From Clostridium cibarium (GTDB lineage: Bacteria; Bacillota; Clostridia; Clostridiales; Clostridiaceae), in NCBI RefSeq assembly GCF_014836335.1, contig NZ_JACSRA010000020.1, positions 1 to 64,000 of the forward strand: a stretch of 64,000 nt of DNA, in the 5' to 3' direction. The first letter of the stretch is position 1. Each line of letters opens with the position of its first letter. Below the pieces are notes generated by a model. It was not told where the DNA came from. It saw only the letters and a list, made by a program, of their open reading frames with translations, and ran no database searches. This document shows, in pieces, positions 35,062-43,909 of the stretch. The translations under genes were made by a program, and so were the position numbers.

Positions 35062-37668
35062 ATGGAAAGATTATTGATATTAGATTCTAACTCACTTATG
35101 AATAGAGCATTTTATGCATTACCACCATTAACAAATAGTGAGGGTATTCATACTAATGCTATTTATGGTTTTACCAATATGTTATTAAAGATGAAGGAAG
35201 AATTTAAGCCAGACTACATAGTTTCTGCATTTGATAGAAAAGCTCCTACTTTTAGGCATGTAGAATACGATGAGTATAAAGCAGGCAGAAAGAAGATGCC
35301 AGATGAACTAAGAGAGCAATTTCCGTTAATTAAAGAGATATTAGAATTATTATCAATTAATATTTATGAAATAGATGGATTTGAAGCAGATGATATAATA
35401 GGAACTGTAGCTAGAATAGCAGAAAAAAACAATATCGAAGTTTATGTAGTAACTGGAGATAAAGATGCACTTCAGCTTGCTAGTAAAAATGTTAAAGTCG
35501 TTATTACTAAAAAAGGAGTGACTGAAACTGCAATTTATGATGAAAAAACTTTTATAGATGAATTTAATGTAACTCCAACTCAATTTATAGATGTAAAAGG
35601 GCTTATGGGAGATAAATCAGATAATATTCCAGGCGTTCCTGGTGTTGGTGAAAAAACTGCATTTAAGTTAATTCAAACTTATGGGTCAGTTGAAGAAGTA
35701 CTAAACAATATAGATAAAGTTGCAGGTAAAAAGTTAAAGGAAAACTTAGAGACTTATAGTGAACAGGCAATTTTTTCAAAGAAGTTAGCTACAATTATGA
35801 CAGAAGTACCAATAGATATAGATTTGGATGAGATTAAGAGTAAAGAAAATTACGATAGAGAAAAACTTAAAAAGTTGTTATTTAGATTAGGACTTAAGAG
35901 TATATTAGCTAAACTTAGCGATGGTTTAGAAGAAGTTGAAGAAGATAATATAGAAGTTGAAACTATTAATACTTTACAAGGAATGAAAGAGGTTTTTTCT
36001 AAAGAAAAGGAAATTTCATATATAGTTTATTCAACTTTAAACTCTTCAGTTTATTCTAAAATAGAAATAGATAAGCTTATTTTAGGTTCAAAAAATAAGG
36101 GAATAGAAATTGCTGTTAAGGATATTTTAGATGAAACTAGAGAAGAAGGACTTAAAGTAATTAAAGACTTTATGGAAAATGAATCTATTAAAAAGGTAAT
36201 TCATGATGCAAAGGGATTAATCACTATATTGACTAAGGAAAATATAGAGTTAAAATCCTTTGAATTTGATACAGCCATTGCAGCTTATCTAGTTGACTCT
36301 TCAAAGGGAGAGTATAAGTTAGGTGCCTTAGTGAATCAATATTTAGGAGAAGATCCAAAGGGAGAAGAACATGAAATTCTAGTAAAACTTTCTTCCTATA
36401 TGAGAGAAATATATAGTGTTCTTAGTAAGAGAATAACAGAAGATGAAATGGAAGAACTTTATTATAAAATAGAACTTCCGTTAGTAACTGTATTATCATA
36501 TATGGAAAGTCAAGGTTTCAACATAGATAAAGATATGTTGGATAAATTAGCAGCTAAGTTTAAGGATGAAATAGAAAGGACTCAAAAGGAAATATTTGAA
36601 CTTGCAGAAGAAGAGTTTAATATAAATTCTCCAAAGCAGCTAGGTAAGATACTTTTTGAAAAACTTGACTTGCCAGTTATTAAGAAAACTAAAACTGGAT
36701 ATTCAACAAATGCAGATGTATTGGAAAAGCTTCAGGATAAACATCCTATAATACCAAAGATAACTTTCTTTAGGCAAATTACAAAACTTAATTCTACTTA
36801 TGTTGAAGGACTTAAAAATGTTATTGATGAAGATGGATTTATTCACTCTAGTTTTAATCAAACTGTAACTACAACAGGAAGACTATCGAGTACTGAGCCA
36901 AATCTTCAAAATATACCTATAAAATATGAAATGGGTAGGGAGATAAGAAAAGTATTTACTCCAAAGAAAGAGGGGGATATACTTTTATCTTGTGACTATT
37001 CTCAAATAGAACTTAGAGTTTTAGCACATATGGCTGGGGATGAGAATATGATTAAAGCTTTTAAAGAGCATAGTGATATTCATACGAAGACTGCTTCTGA
37101 GGTGTTTAATGTACCAATTGATGAAGTGACTTCACTTATGAGAAGTAGAGCCAAGGCGGTTAACTTTGGAATAGTGTATGGAATAAGTGACTTTTCATTA
37201 GCTCAAGATTTAAAGATAACTAAAAAAGAAGCTTCAGAATATATGAAAATTTACTTTGATAGATATCCAAAGATAAAGACCTATTTAGAAGAAGTTGTTG
37301 AAAAGGCTAAGGAAGATGGTTATGTACTAACAATATTTAATAGAAGAAGATTTATACCTGAAATTAAATCATCAAATAAAATTGTAAAAGCCTTGGGAGA
37401 AAGATTAGCTATGAATGCACCTATTCAAGGAAGTGCAGCAGATATAATAAAAATAGCTATGGTTAATGTATATAATAGGCTAAAAAGTGAAAAACTAAGA
37501 AGTAGTTTAATTTTACAGGTTCATGATGAACTTATATTAAATGTTAAGAAGGATGAAGAAGTTTTAGTTAAAGCTTTAGTTAAAGATGAAATGGAGAATG
37601 CGGTAAAACTTCATGTTTCTATGGAGGTAGATGATAATGAAGGGTATACTTGGTATGAGGCTAAGTAG
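35062..37668 (+). CDS. polA: DNA polymerase I
   Basis: Repair and Okazaki-fragment polymerase, 868 residues. The N-terminal 5'-3' nuclease (about 1-290) has LLILDSNSLMNRAF, GFEADDIIGT, TGDKDALQLA and MGDKSDNIPGVPGVGEKTA. The polymerase has motif A CDYSQIELRVLAHMAGD (near 645), motif B RSRAKAVNFGIVYG and motif C LQVHDEL. The middle exonuclease-like domain (about 310-450) lacks the DxE of proofreading enzymes (YSTLNSS in its place), although FDTAIAAYLVD keeps the fold, so proofreading is probably absent, as in Bacillus and Taq enzymes. First gene of a four-gene unit. Confidence 0.97.
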   Translation: MERLLILDSNSLMNRAFYALPPLTNSEGIHTNAIYGFTNMLLKMKEEFKPDYIVSAFDRKAPTFRHVEYDEYKAGRKKMPDELREQFPLIKEILELLSINIYEIDGFEADDIIGTVARIAEKNNIEVYVVTGDKDALQLASKNVKVVITKKGVTETAIYDEKTFIDEFNVTPTQFIDVKGLMGDKSDNIPGVPGVGEKTAFKLIQTYGSVEEVLNNIDKVAGKKLKENLETYSEQAIFSKKLATIMTEVPIDIDLDEIKSKENYDREKLKKLLFRLGLKSILAKLSDGLEEVEEDNIEVETINTLQGMKEVFSKEKEISYIVYSTLNSSVYSKIEIDKLILGSKNKGIEIAVKDILDETREEGLKVIKDFMENESIKKVIHDAKGLITILTKENIELKSFEFDTAIAAYLVDSSKGEYKLGALVNQYLGEDPKGEEHEILVKLSSYMREIYSVLSKRITEDEMEELYYKIELPLVTVLSYMESQGFNIDKDMLDKLAAKFKDEIERTQKEIFELAEEEFNINSPKQLGKILFEKLDLPVIKKTKTGYSTNADVLEKLQDKHPIIPKITFFRQITKLNSTYVEGLKNVIDEDGFIHSSFNQTVTTTGRLSSTEPNLQNIPIKYEMGREIRKVFTPKKEGDILLSCDYSQIELRVLAHMAGDENMIKAFKEHSDIHTKTASEVFNVPIDEVTSLMRSRAKAVNFGIVYGISDFSLAQDLKITKKEASEYMKIYFDRYPKIKTYLEEVVEKAKEDGYVLTIFNRRRFIPEIKSSNKIVKALGERLAMNAPIQGSAADIIKIAMVNVYNRLKSEKLRSSLILQVHDELILNVKKDEEVLVKALVKDEMENAVKLHVSMEVDDNEGYTWYEAK

Positions 37669-37683
37669 TAAGGAGGAATAAAA

Positions 37684-38280
37684 ATGATTAAGGTAGGATT
37701 AACAGGTGGCATTGGAACAGGTAAGAGTACGGTGTCTAGCATGTTAATTGCAGCTGGATTTAAGGTTATAGATGCAGATTTGGTAGCAAAACAGGTGTTG
37801 AATAACTATCCACAAATCCTTGATACTGTTAGGAGTGAATTTGGTGAAGGTTTTTTTGACTGGAGAGGTCAATTTAGAAGAAAAGAATTTGGGAATCATA
37901 TATTCAGATTCCCAAAACAAAGAATAAAATATGAAGCTATAATAATACCTTATATAATAAAGGAAATTAATTTAGCATTTGAAAGATATGAAAAAAATGG
38001 TGAAAAGCTTGTTGTGCTTGATGCACCTACCTTGATAGAAAATAATCTTCATAAAGATATGGATTATGTAATATTGGTTTGGGCGGATAATAACACTCAA
38101 ATTCAAAGAGTAAAATTGCGTGATAAGGTGTCTAATGGCGATGCAATAAGTAGGGTTAACGCTCAGATGTCTCTAGAAGAAAAGAAAGAGTATGCTAATA
38201 TATTAATAGAAAATAATGGGGAGCTTGCAAAGACACAAAAGCAAGTGGAAGATATAATAGATTTTTTAAAAATAATTTAA
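37684..38280 (+). CDS. coaE: Dephospho-CoA kinase
   Basis: Last step of coenzyme A synthesis: ATP-dependent phosphorylation of dephospho-CoA. 198 residues with P-loop GLTGGIGTGKST (residues ~6-17), DADLVAKQV, and VLDAPTLIEN, matching the CoaE family and its normal length. GGAGGAATAAA precedes the ATG, 15 bases after polA; polA-coaE adjacency is common in Firmicutes. Confidence 0.95.
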   Translation: MIKVGLTGGIGTGKSTVSSMLIAAGFKVIDADLVAKQVLNNYPQILDTVRSEFGEGFFDWRGQFRRKEFGNHIFRFPKQRIKYEAIIIPYIIKEINLAFERYEKNGEKLVVLDAPTLIENNLHKDMDYVILVWADNNTQIQRVKLRDKVSNGDAISRVNAQMSLEEKKEYANILIENNGELAKTQKQVEDIIDFLKII

Positions 38281-38295
38281 TAAAAAGGAGAATCC

Positions 38296-38838
38296 ATGAA
38301 GTTTAGAAAACTGATTGCATTTGTAATCTTAATAATCATTGCTTTCTTTAGTGGACAATATCTACTAAAAGAGTGTATTTTTCCTTTTAGACATAAGGAA
38401 GCAATTATAAAATATTCTAAGGAAAATGATTTGGATCCTTATTTTGTGGTTGCCGTCATAATGGCAGAAAGCAGATTCGAAAAGGATGCAAAATCTCATA
38501 AAAACGCTTTAGGATTAATGCAGATAACAGAAGGTACTGGTAAGTGGATTGCTGAAGAAATGGAACTGACAGATTATTCTCCTGATAAACTGTATAATGA
38601 AGAGTATAATATCAAAATGGGATGTTGGTATTTAAATAATTTACGAGAAGAATTTGGTGAGATGGACTTATATATAGCTGCTTATAATGCAGGAAGAGGT
38701 CGTGTTAATGAGTGGTTATTAAATAAAAACTATTCTAGTGATGGCAAAACATTAAATTACATACCGTATAAAGAAACTAAGAAATATGTTGATAAAGTTA
38801 AAACCTACTATAGGATATATAAGATGATGTATGAATAG
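38296..38838 (+). CDS. Lytic transglycosylase (SLT domain), membrane anchored
   Basis: Peptidoglycan-cleaving enzyme of 180 residues. One N-terminal hydrophobic segment (~7-24) acts as anchor or signal. The SLT fold follows with catalytic Glu in VIMAESRFEKDA (near 58), ALGLMQIT, and AAYNAGRGRVNEW. GGAG RBS 15 bases after coaE. The same unit continues into a GH8-like enzyme, so the two wall/glycan enzymes share a promoter with DNA polymerase I. Confidence 0.94.
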   Translation: MKFRKLIAFVILIIIAFFSGQYLLKECIFPFRHKEAIIKYSKENDLDPYFVVAVIMAESRFEKDAKSHKNALGLMQITEGTGKWIAEEMELTDYSPDKLYNEEYNIKMGCWYLNNLREEFGEMDLYIAAYNAGRGRVNEWLLNKNYSSDGKTLNYIPYKETKKYVDKVKTYYRIYKMMYE

Positions 38839-38861
38839 ATAGATAAAGTAAAGGTGGAAAA

Positions 38862-39983
38862 ATGATAAAGAAGAATAGAGTTGTCCTTGTGATTTCAACT
38901 ATAATTTTAATTTGTATAGTGGCATTTTATTTTAGCTTGCCATATATTAAACCTATAAATAGTAAAATTGTGTGGAAAAACAATCCTGTAAGTGAAAAGG
39001 AACAAATATTACTAAACTTTGTTAATTCAAAGCTAATGAATGAGGAATATGGTATAAAAACTAACTATAAAGAAGCTAGTTCTAAAGGGGAAATAACTAA
39101 AGGAGATTCCGTACTATCTGAGTCTCAAGGGTTGATGCTTCTATACTATATAGATAGAGATAGAAAAGGGGAATTTGATCAAATATTATCTTATATAAAA
39201 GATAATATGATTTTAAAAAACGGACTGTTAAGTTGGAGAGTTGAAGGGGAAGAAGCTGCTGGAGTAAATTCAACGATAGATGATTTAAGAGTGGTAAAGT
39301 CATTGTTACTTGCATCAGAGAGATGGAATGATAGAAGCTATAGGAGCTTAGCATTTAAAATCTCCAAGGGATTTAAGAAAGAATTAAGGGATGATAATTT
39401 ACTAGCTGATTTTAATGATGGATATGGAAAGAGTAGTAAAACTACATTGTGTTATTTAGATCTTGAATCACTTAAATTATTAGCAAATCTAGATAATGAA
39501 TTTAAACCTATATATGAATCTTCTTTGATAATTATGAATAATGGTTTTATAAGTGACAATTTGCCATTATATAAGAAGGAATATGATAGACAGAACAAAG
39601 TTTATGATGATGGGGATATAGATATGGAGTTAAATTCCATAATATTATTAAACAGAGCTCAAGTAGGCGAAGATGTTATAAAAAGTGTTAACTGGATTAA
39701 AGGGCATTACAAATCTGACGGAGGAATATTTGCTAGTTATGATAAAAACACAGGAATACCTAAAAGTAATATAGAAGCGACTTCTATATATTCAAATTTG
39801 CTTCAAGTTGCAGATTTAATTGATGATAATGATTTATACAATATATGTAAATATAAGCTTGAAGGTTATCAAGTAATTAATGAAGAAAATGAAATTTACG
39901 GAGCATATGGAGATTCAAATACTTACGAGGTACATTCATTTAATAATCTAAATGCTTTACTTGCATGGAGAAAGGTTCATTAA
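38862..39983 (+). CDS. GH8-like glycosyl hydrolase, membrane anchored
   Basis: 373 residues. One N-terminal hydrophobic segment (~8-27) is followed by an (alpha/alpha)-barrel-like protein. SESQGLMLLYYI (Glu87, GH8 general acid position) and TIDDLRVVKSLLLA (Asp140/Asp141) match the two GH8 signature segments. WRVEGEEAAG lies between. Overall similarity to cellulase/chitosanase members is limited, and substrate is open: beta-glucan, chitosan-like or exopolysaccharide. It starts 23 bases after the lytic transglycosylase gene and looks like the last gene of the polA unit. Confidence 0.78.
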   Translation: MIKKNRVVLVISTIILICIVAFYFSLPYIKPINSKIVWKNNPVSEKEQILLNFVNSKLMNEEYGIKTNYKEASSKGEITKGDSVLSESQGLMLLYYIDRDRKGEFDQILSYIKDNMILKNGLLSWRVEGEEAAGVNSTIDDLRVVKSLLLASERWNDRSYRSLAFKISKGFKKELRDDNLLADFNDGYGKSSKTTLCYLDLESLKLLANLDNEFKPIYESSLIIMNNGFISDNLPLYKKEYDRQNKVYDDGDIDMELNSIILLNRAQVGEDVIKSVNWIKGHYKSDGGIFASYDKNTGIPKSNIEATSIYSNLLQVADLIDDNDLYNICKYKLEGYQVINEENEIYGAYGDSNTYEVHSFNNLNALLAWRKVH

Positions 39984-40046
39984 TTTTTCACATTGAAATG
40001 GAATGAAATTTAGGGTATTATATACATAAGGTATATTTTATTTCAA

Positions 40047-40132
40047 GCAGGTGTGCTGGAATCGGCAGACAGGCACGTTTGAGGGGCGTGTGTACTAGTT
40101 ACGTACGGGTTCAAGTCCCGTCACCTGCACCA
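40047..40132 (+). tRNA. tRNA-Leu (anticodon GAG)
   Basis: Complete class II tRNA with encoded CCA. Acceptor GCAGGTG pairs with CACCTGC. The D-arm reads CTGGAATCGGCAGAC. The anticodon stem CACGT/GCGTG holds loop TTGAGGG with anticodon GAG. A long variable arm follows, and the T arm contains GGTTCAAGTCCC. Decodes CUC/CUU. Confidence 0.97.
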
Positions 40133-40150
40133 AGTTATATATTTAAAGTG

Positions 40151-40186
40151 AGTCTATTGCTTCGTTAAAAGGCAATGGGCTTTTTG
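40151..40186 (+). terminator. Terminator after tRNA-Leu
   Basis: AGTCTATTGC pairs with GCAATGGGCT (G-T pairs) and runs into TTTTTG. Confidence 0.85.
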
Positions 40187-40334
40187 TTTTTAGACAAATC
40201 TTGTCTGTTGAGCGTAATTGTTGTATGATATAAGTATAAATGCAAATAAATTACTGATAATTTAATGTGATTATTTAAATTATTTTTAGAATCAACAAAC
40301 TTATTAAATATCAGAATTAAAAGAGGTAATATAA

Positions 40335-41093
40335 ATGAATCGTAAATTATGTTATGAGATATTTATAACTTTGCTATCACTAATAGTTTGTATAATAATT
40401 TTTGTAGAATTGGCATTTGACTTAACAAATAACATTGCTACAATATTAAATATTTTAGATGATATCATATGGATTATTTTTATAATTGATTATGTAGTAA
40501 GACTTATTTACAGTGAAAATAAAATGAGATTTATCAAAAATAATAAAATAGACCTTATTTCAATAATACCTTTTAATTCAATGTTTCAGTCATTAAGAAT
40601 TTTAAAAGCTGGGAAAGTGTTAAGATTTGCAAAATTATTTAAGCTGTTTAGGCTTTTAATCTTTTTATATAAATTTAAAAGTAGGGCAGATAAATTTTTG
40701 AGAACTAACAACTTTGAGTATATATTGATAGTTACTGTCTTAACGGTTTTTCTTGGGGCATTTGGTATTTCTGTTGCAGAAGATAAAAATTTTGCTGATT
40801 CTATTTGGTGGAGTTTTGTAACTACAACTACGGTTGGATATGGAGATATAAGTCCATCAACTAATACTGGCAGAATAATAGCATCAATATTAATGTTAGT
40901 TGGAATAGGGTTTGTTGGGATGTTAACAGGAACTATAGCAACATACTTTTTAAATAGTAAGAAGAAAGAAAAAACATATAAATATGAAATTATCGAAGAT
41001 ATTAAAGAAAGATTAAATGATTTTGAATCATTAAGTAAGGATGATTTAAATGATATGCATAAAATTTTAGTTAGTCTTAAGGATAGAGATTAA
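40335..41093 (+). CDS. Voltage-gated-type potassium channel
   Basis: 252-residue, six-segment ion channel. Segments S1-S3 occupy about 5-85, with the conserved acidic/basic pattern of S2 (IIDYVVRLIY). S4 has basic residues at every third position: R88, K91, K94, R97, K100, K103 and R106, a full voltage-sensor pattern. The pore contains the selectivity filter TVGYGD (T166-D171). A short cytoplasmic tail follows, with no RCK/TrkA domain. GAGGTAATATAA precedes the ATG. Size resembles small bacterial Kv channels such as KvLm. Voltage gating is inferred from S4 charge. Confidence 0.92.
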   Translation: MNRKLCYEIFITLLSLIVCIIIFVELAFDLTNNIATILNILDDIIWIIFIIDYVVRLIYSENKMRFIKNNKIDLISIIPFNSMFQSLRILKAGKVLRFAKLFKLFRLLIFLYKFKSRADKFLRTNNFEYILIVTVLTVFLGAFGISVAEDKNFADSIWWSFVTTTTVGYGDISPSTNTGRIIASILMLVGIGFVGMLTGTIATYFLNSKKKEKTYKYEIIEDIKERLNDFESLSKDDLNDMHKILVSLKDRD

Positions 41094-41210
41094 GTAAATA
41101 GTGATAATTTACTTATTATAAAAGGATAACAAGGTTCGGCTTCACAATGTCCTAAAAAAGATTCTTGTAATAAATGTGTTAAATAAAATTTGTTAAAAAT
41201 AAAGTTGTTC

Positions 41211-41244
41211 AGAATCTAGTTTTTGCTAGATTCTTTTATTTTTT
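41211..41244 (+). terminator. Terminator downstream of the channel gene
   Basis: AGAATCTAG pairs with CTAGATTCT around a T-rich loop, then TTTATTTTTT. It lies ~120 bases after the channel stop codon. Confidence 0.8.
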
Positions 41245-41256
41245 GTAATTACAACA

Positions 41257-41287
41257 AATAAAAAAATGGCTAAAGGGGAAGCCATTC
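41257..41287 (-). terminator. Terminator of the small minus-strand gene
   Basis: On the minus strand AATGGCT, TCCCCTTT loop, AGCCATT and a T run. It faces the plus-strand terminator at 41211-41244. Confidence 0.85.
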
Positions 41288-41367
41288 TTTGTATGTACAT
41301 TTCACAAAACAACAGCCTTCTATGATATATTTATTTTATCATAGCAAGCTGTATATTTTGTGATTTG

Positions 41368-41556
41368 CTATATTTCTGTAATAGAAATTGCAGAAAGGGT
41401 TACATTTACAGAAATATGTTCTCCAATAACAAGACCATTTTTACAATCAATTCTTGTATCATCGTCTATAGCAATAGATAAAGTTTCTCCAGAATCTGTT
41501 ATTAGTTGTAAAGTATGCATTGCACTACCCTCACCTACTTTTCCGTTAATTATCAT
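41368..41556 (-). CDS. Small protein of unknown function (62 residues)
   Basis: Beta-rich short protein (MHTLQLITDSGETLSIAI, IDCKNGLVIGEHISVNVTL), possibly one OB- or TOBE-like small barrel. A perfect AAGGAGGTG site lies 5 bases before the ATG at 41556, and a strong terminator lies 80 bases downstream on the same strand. Together these make it a real gene rather than the overlapping plus-strand frame. Family and function unknown; TOBE-like anion binding is only a shape-based idea. Confidence 0.8.
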   Translation of the reverse strand: MIINGKVGEGSAMHTLQLITDSGETLSIAIDDDTRIDCKNGLVIGEHISVNVTLSAISITEI

Positions 41557-41968
41557 ACAAACACCTCCTTATTTCAATGATGTGAACATTATAGTATATT
41601 CTGTATAAAACTCAAATATTTCACAATAGACTTGATTTAGAAATTATTTAAGTAGAGCGGCGACTAGATGAAGAATAATTACTATATTGTAAAGATATTA
41701 AGAATAATAAGTTTTATTAGCCTCTATAGAAAAGTAATCAAATAGAGGACGAGGTTAGAATAAAGATTTATATAGATACATTATAGAGTTTAAATTTAAT
41801 TATATTTCGAAATGTAGGATATAGAATAAAGGACAGAATACAAAACTAAACATAAAAATGTAAGGTTTTTATTTTTTAGAAAAGGATAGTTTAACAAAAA
41901 CTATCTTTTTTTGGTTTTTCCATGCAAAATAGTGTAAAATAAAATCAGATAATCATGGGGGGAAATTG
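41557..41968. other. Long intergenic region, possible small RNA
   Basis: No protein gene. It holds a GC-rich island GAGCGGCGACTAG near 41655, a hairpin CCTCTAT/ATAGAGG (41721-41748), and a terminator at 41881-41912 that ends no visible gene. A transcript from about 41640 to 41912 would be a structured, terminated RNA. The rest is AT-rich and includes the promoters of the flanking divergent genes. Confidence 0.4.
41881..41912 (+). terminator. Terminator without an upstream coding gene
   Basis: AAAGGATAGTTT pairs with AAACTATCTTT and is followed by seven T residues. It stands 57 bases before the first histidine kinase and has no ORF upstream on its strand. Confidence 0.85.
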
Positions 41969-43909
41969 ATGAAAAAGAATGATAGATTTACGGAAGCTTT
42001 ATATATTGAAAGAGACAAGTGCATATACAGTTCATGTTTAGCAGCAATTATATTCGTTACATTTACAATAGTATTTAATGAGTACAAGGAACTAACAAAA
42101 TCAATTATAAGTATTATTGTTATAATTGGTGCTTGTTCAGTTATTATGTTGACAGCAGCAGTGTTAAAGATATATGAAGCAGCATATTATAGGATAATGT
42201 GTTCCTTCTATATTTTCGCTGCTCTTGCCAATATAGGTAATTTAATATTTAAAGAAGAATTTAACTATATATGGTCTAGTAGTCAAGGTACTAGATTAGC
42301 TGGACATACGTTATTCATATTTATTCTTACATTGATATGTTTAAAAATGACAGAATGTGTAGATGAGGTTAAAAACAGAAAGGTAGGAAAATATTTATTT
42401 GGTGCCATATGTATTGCAGTAACTTACTATAGTTCTAAATATAATTATAGATATTTTGTAATTGAAGCTACAAATATAATTGTTTTATTTTATGGACATC
42501 TAATCAATAAAGAATTAAAGGAATTTGAATTTAGTAATGGAAGCAGAATTAACACAATATTATATATTCTTTATAGTAGCAGGATTATTATTACATTAAA
42601 TATAATTAATGTTGCACTAAAAGGTAAAATTGAATTAATTGACTTAATAATTAGGGTTTTAGTATTTGCGTGCTATATAAGCAATTTAGTAATAACAATA
42701 GATAAGTTATTAAATAGACCTTATAAGGTATTGTTTAGTGATTTATATAAACAGAATACAGAAATGAATGAGCTTAATAACGAAGTTGTTAGAAAGAATA
42801 GAGAATTAGAATTTTCACAAGCAATAATAAAAAAGAAAGAAAAGATGTTTAAAACTTTTTTTAGCAGTGTTCCAGTGCCATTAGCTATTATTTCTGAAAA
42901 AGGAAGAGTCACATTTATAAATTCAAGTTTTAAGGAACTTGTTGATGAAGACAATATAAAGAATATAATTAATAGAAAAATAAATTCCATAATAAAAAGT
43001 AAAAATGAAGATGATGGAGAATATTCATTTATGAAAGAACACAGTATTATAAGCGGTGTTTTTGAAGGCAAAAAAGAACAAAAGTATGTAGATATGGAAT
43101 TGGTTGATATATCAAATAACAAAGAAGAATGTTTAATTATATTTAATGATGTGACTTCAAAAATAAAAATAGGGCAGCTTAGAGCAGAGATGGAGAATAA
43201 TATTTTTCAGGAGAGGATAAAGAGAGATTTTCTATCAAATATTTCACATGATCTAAAAACACCAATTAACGTAATATATTCAGCAGCTCAGCTTATAAGC
43301 GTTTATATTGATTCTGGCAATAGAGAAGCATTGAAAAAGTACAACTTAATTTCTAAGCTTAACTGCATCGCTTTGATTAGACTTACAAACAATCTTATTG
43401 ATAGTAGTAGAATTTATTCAGATTATTTATCTGCAAATTTGCAGGTTAAAAATATTGTAGAGATAGTTGAAGAAACAGTAACTTCATTAATAGACTATGC
43501 TAAAAATAAAGATATTAACTTATTGTTTGATACAGATGAAGAAGAGATTTACGTAAACTTTGATGATGAATTTATGCAAAGAATAGTGATAAATCTTGTA
43601 TCAAATGCAATTAAATTTTCAAGAGAAGGTGGAAAGATAGAAGTAATTATCCAAACTCTTGAAGAAAAAGTTAAGTTACTAATAATAGATAATGGAATAG
43701 GTATGGAAGAAGAATTTATAGAAAGAGCTTTTTCAAGATATGCTATGGGGAAAAATAATGAAAATAGAAGCGAAAAAGGTACAGGCATAGGGCTTTTTGT
43801 TGTGAAGAAATTAGTTGAAAAGCAAAATGGAGAGATTTTTATAAAGAGTAAAATAAATGAAGGGACTGAAATAGAAATGCAATTCAACAAGGAGTTATAT
43901 AATGGTTGA
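41969..43909 (+). CDS. Membrane histidine kinase 1 (7-8 TM sensor, PAS, HisKA, HATPase)
   Basis: 646 residues from ATG 41969, preceded by GGGGGGAAA; an adjacent TTG would add one residue. About seven or eight hydrophobic segments fill residues 20-250, without a large loop. A coiled linker and PAS-like domain follow (about 300-395). HisKA has phosphoacceptor NISHDLKTPIN (near 427). The HATPase has NLVSNAIKFS, IIDNGIGMEE and GTGIGLFVVKKL intact. It overlaps the second kinase gene by 8 bases; no response regulator is adjacent. Orphan clostridial kinases of this sort can feed Spo0A; here that is inference. Confidence 0.93.
   Translation: MKKNDRFTEALYIERDKCIYSSCLAAIIFVTFTIVFNEYKELTKSIISIIVIIGACSVIMLTAAVLKIYEAAYYRIMCSFYIFAALANIGNLIFKEEFNYIWSSSQGTRLAGHTLFIFILTLICLKMTECVDEVKNRKVGKYLFGAICIAVTYYSSKYNYRYFVIEATNIIVLFYGHLINKELKEFEFSNGSRINTILYILYSSRIIITLNIINVALKGKIELIDLIIRVLVFACYISNLVITIDKLLNRPYKVLFSDLYKQNTEMNELNNEVVRKNRELEFSQAIIKKKEKMFKTFFSSVPVPLAIISEKGRVTFINSSFKELVDEDNIKNIINRKINSIIKSKNEDDGEYSFMKEHSIISGVFEGKKEQKYVDMELVDISNNKEECLIIFNDVTSKIKIGQLRAEMENNIFQERIKRDFLSNISHDLKTPINVIYSAAQLISVYIDSGNREALKKYNLISKLNCIALIRLTNNLIDSSRIYSDYLSANLQVKNIVEIVEETVTSLIDYAKNKDINLLFDTDEEEIYVNFDDEFMQRIVINLVSNAIKFSREGGKIEVIIQTLEEKVKLLIIDNGIGMEEEFIERAFSRYAMGKNNENRSEKGTGIGLFVVKKLVEKQNGEIFIKSKINEGTEIEMQFNKELYNG

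Noticed and set aside
41360..41608. Plus-strand 82-codon frame
   Set aside because: It overlaps the minus-strand 62-residue gene, which has a perfect RBS and a terminator; the plus frame has no RBS and ends without structure.
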